Below, piece after piece: positions 62,773 through 64,000 of a stretch of DNA of 64,000 nt; position 1 is the stretch's first letter; every line of letters starts with the position of its first letter. The DNA comes from XYD12-FULL-36-8 sp964391015 (lineage in GTDB: Bacteria > Bacteroidota > Ignavibacteria > Ignavibacteriales > Ignavibacteriaceae), in contig CAYMKU010000011.1 in assembly GCA_964391015.1 (NCBI GenBank), forward strand, positions 1 to 64,000, read 5' to 3'. Below the pieces are notes generated by a model. That model made no database searches and was not told the DNA's origin. It saw only the letters and a list, made by a program, of their open reading frames with translations. A program made the translations under genes and the position numbers.

Positions 62773-63147
62773 TTAGAATAATTTCGCAATTATTGTTCCT
62801 ATCCATACAGAAGCAAGACAAACAATTACACTGAGAAAAATATTTGCAAGAGCAGTGATGTAATCTTTATCCTGAAATAGTACAAAAGTTTCGTAACCAA
62901 AAGTCGAGAATGTTGTGTAGCCACCCAAAAACCCAATCATCAAAAATGTTCTTACTTCGGAACTGATAAGAAAACGGTTCTCGGATATTTCCGCGATAAA
63001 ACCAATGAGTAAACATCCAATGATATTTACTGCAAGAGTTCCAAATGGGAATTTTTCACCAAAAATTTTATAAGTATTAAGTGATGTCCAGTATCGCAAT
63101 ACGGATCCAATAAAGCCCCCGGAGCCGATTAGCAGGTATTTGAACAA
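62773..63147 (-). CDS. crcB: Fluoride channel CrcB/Fluc
   Basis: The protein has 124 residues, four helices. The motifs are GSGGFIGSVLRYW, NIIGCLLIGF and GFLGGYTTFSTFGYE, the last lining the pore. It exports fluoride as a dual-topology dimer. No fluoride riboswitch is seen in the short gap before it (63148-63178). Confidence 0.92.
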   Translation of the reverse strand: MFKYLLIGSGGFIGSVLRYWTSLNTYKIFGEKFPFGTLAVNIIGCLLIGFIAEISENRFLISSEVRTFLMIGFLGGYTTFSTFGYETFVLFQDKDYITALANIFLSVIVCLASVWIGTIIAKLF

Positions 63148-63178
63148 ATTTTTATTCCTTTTTTTATTCTTTTTAAAG

Positions 63179-64000
63179 TTATTTCAAATTTGATTTAGAT
63201 TCAATTAGACTTCGTGCCTTCGTCAGTGCTTCATCAAAATTACCGAAGAAGTTTTCTTCTTTAATTTTATCAAACAAACCCGAACGGATCAATTCAAACA
63301 TTGGTTGTTTATGCAAACCACAAACCAACAAAATAGTTCTTTCTTTTTGTAACTGGTTAAATAAATCTTCTAATGCCTTTATTCCGCTCCCATCAATCAC
63401 AAGCAAATGTTGTGTCTGCAGTATAATTACTTTTGGTGTTTTCTCAAGTTGTTTAATTGTTTCTCTAAATTGATCAACTGCACCAAAAAATAGAGTCCCA
63501 TATACCTCAAATATCTCGATCCCTTTGGGAATTTCCTTTGACGCGATTTGAATTGAATCATTTCCTTCTTCTGCCGCTCTAATAGATTCTGTTAGTAATC
63601 GTGCCTCAGTAACATCAGACATTTTTTTAATAAAGGATAATGCCGCAAGTACCAAACCAACTTCAATTGCAACAGTCAAATCAATAAAAACAGTAAGTAA
63701 GAACGTATTAATTAGGATTACTCTATCGCTTAACGGAGCTTTCAAAGTTTTAACAAACGAATGCCATTCACCCATTTTGTAAGCAGTATATATTAAAATC
63801 GCTGATAATGCCGGTAAGGGCACCATCTCAGCGTATGAACCGAAAAACAAGATAATGGTTACAAGCACAATGGAATGAACAACTCCCACAATGGGTGTTT
63901 TACCCCCATTTTTAATGTTTGCTGCTGTTCGGGCAATTGCTCCTGTAACTGGAATACCTGAGAAAATTGGGGAAGCAATATTTCCAAGTCCTTGAGCAAC
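63179..64000 (-). CDS. SulP-family anion transporter, C-terminal part
   Basis: The last 273 residues are present; the start lies beyond 64000, and an internal Met at 63889 is not the true start. VAQGLGNIASPIFSGIPVTG with ARTAANIKNGGKTPIVGVVH is the SulP core signature. The STAS domain (about the final 120 residues) has LLVIDGSGIKALEDLF. It probably carries sulfate, bicarbonate or another anion. It lies 31 bp before crcB. Confidence 0.9.
   Translation of the reverse strand, partial: VAQGLGNIASPIFSGIPVTGAIARTAANIKNGGKTPIVGVVHSIVLVTIILFFGSYAEMVPLPALSAILIYTAYKMGEWHSFVKTLKAPLSDRVILINTFLLTVFIDLTVAIEVGLVLAALSFIKKMSDVTEARLLTESIRAAEEGNDSIQIASKEIPKGIEIFEVYGTLFFGAVDQFRETIKQLEKTPKVIILQTQHLLVIDGSGIKALEDLFNQLQKERTILLVCGLHKQPMFELIRSGLFDKIKEENFFGNFDEALTKARSLIESKSNLK

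Noticed and set aside
63148..63178. Fluoride riboswitch before crcB
   Set aside because: The gap has only 31 bp and shows no aptamer elements.

Overview
The window looks like part of a chromosome from the Bacteroidota/Chlorobi/Ignavibacteria side of the tree, most like Ignavibacteria. It is AT-rich. Two very large proteins carry a C-terminal type IX secretion sorting domain with the QNYPNPFNP-type start. Other pointers are a 5-helix SdhC fused-type succinate dehydrogenase operon, an OmpA with thrombospondin-3 repeats, and an Obg without a C-terminal extension. Assignment to a class is inference, because no rRNA gene is present.

The most interesting region is 275-10823. A tyrosine recombinase gene (411-1334) is followed by a near-perfect palindrome (1346-1371). 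After it comes a co-directional array of four cassettes, 1377-4937, 4938-6579, 6580-9594 and 9595 to about 10823, separated by palindromic sites that resemble integron attC. Each site has an outer inverted pair (..TAAC / GTTA..), an inner 12-bp inverted pair, and a large variable loop. In each cassette the 5' boundary is the reverse complement of its own 3' outer box and not of its neighbour's, which is what site-specific cassette circularisation predicts. Several features differ from textbook integrons: the recombinase lacks the IntI-specific insertion and points the same way as the cassettes, the outer complementarity extends to 10-25 bp, the spacers are 1 nt and 4 nt, and cassettes carry up to three genes. 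The cargo is a NiaP-like transporter with a binding protein and nicotinamidase (cassette 1), a membrane protein with a metallo-beta-lactamase-fold hydrolase (cassette 2), two glycosyltransferases around a pentapeptide-repeat potassium channel (cassette 3), and a secreted HExxH metalloprotease-like protein (cassette 4). The last site is truncated.

The stretch 11004-15702 is still accessory in character. It holds a cupin, a YCII-like protein, a PD-(D/E)XK nuclease-like protein with a zinc ribbon, three membrane proteins and a lipoprotein. An imperfect repeat lies at both 275-353 and 11940-12016.

From 15800 onward the genes look like ordinary chromosome. They include an AddB-like nuclease, a thioredoxin-like protein, an M14 carboxypeptidase, an ECF sigma factor with its probable anti-sigma factor, ribosomal protein bS21, a LOG-family protein, PBP4 (DacB), SecG, tRNA-Met, two T9SS proteins, a radical SAM protein, an obg operon and sdhCAB. 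A cobalamin riboswitch then controls a BtuB-like receptor and a DUF6580 membrane protein; its aptamer is interrupted by a repeat-like insertion. After that come HAD, ATP-grasp, C39-like, isochorismatase and CDF genes, a glycosyltransferase, OmpA, an unusual degenerate SNF2 ATPase with a small partner, an oligopeptide-binding lipoprotein, two TPR paralogues, a carboxyltransferase with a biotin carrier, DUF190 with CrcB, and a SulP transporter cut by the window end.
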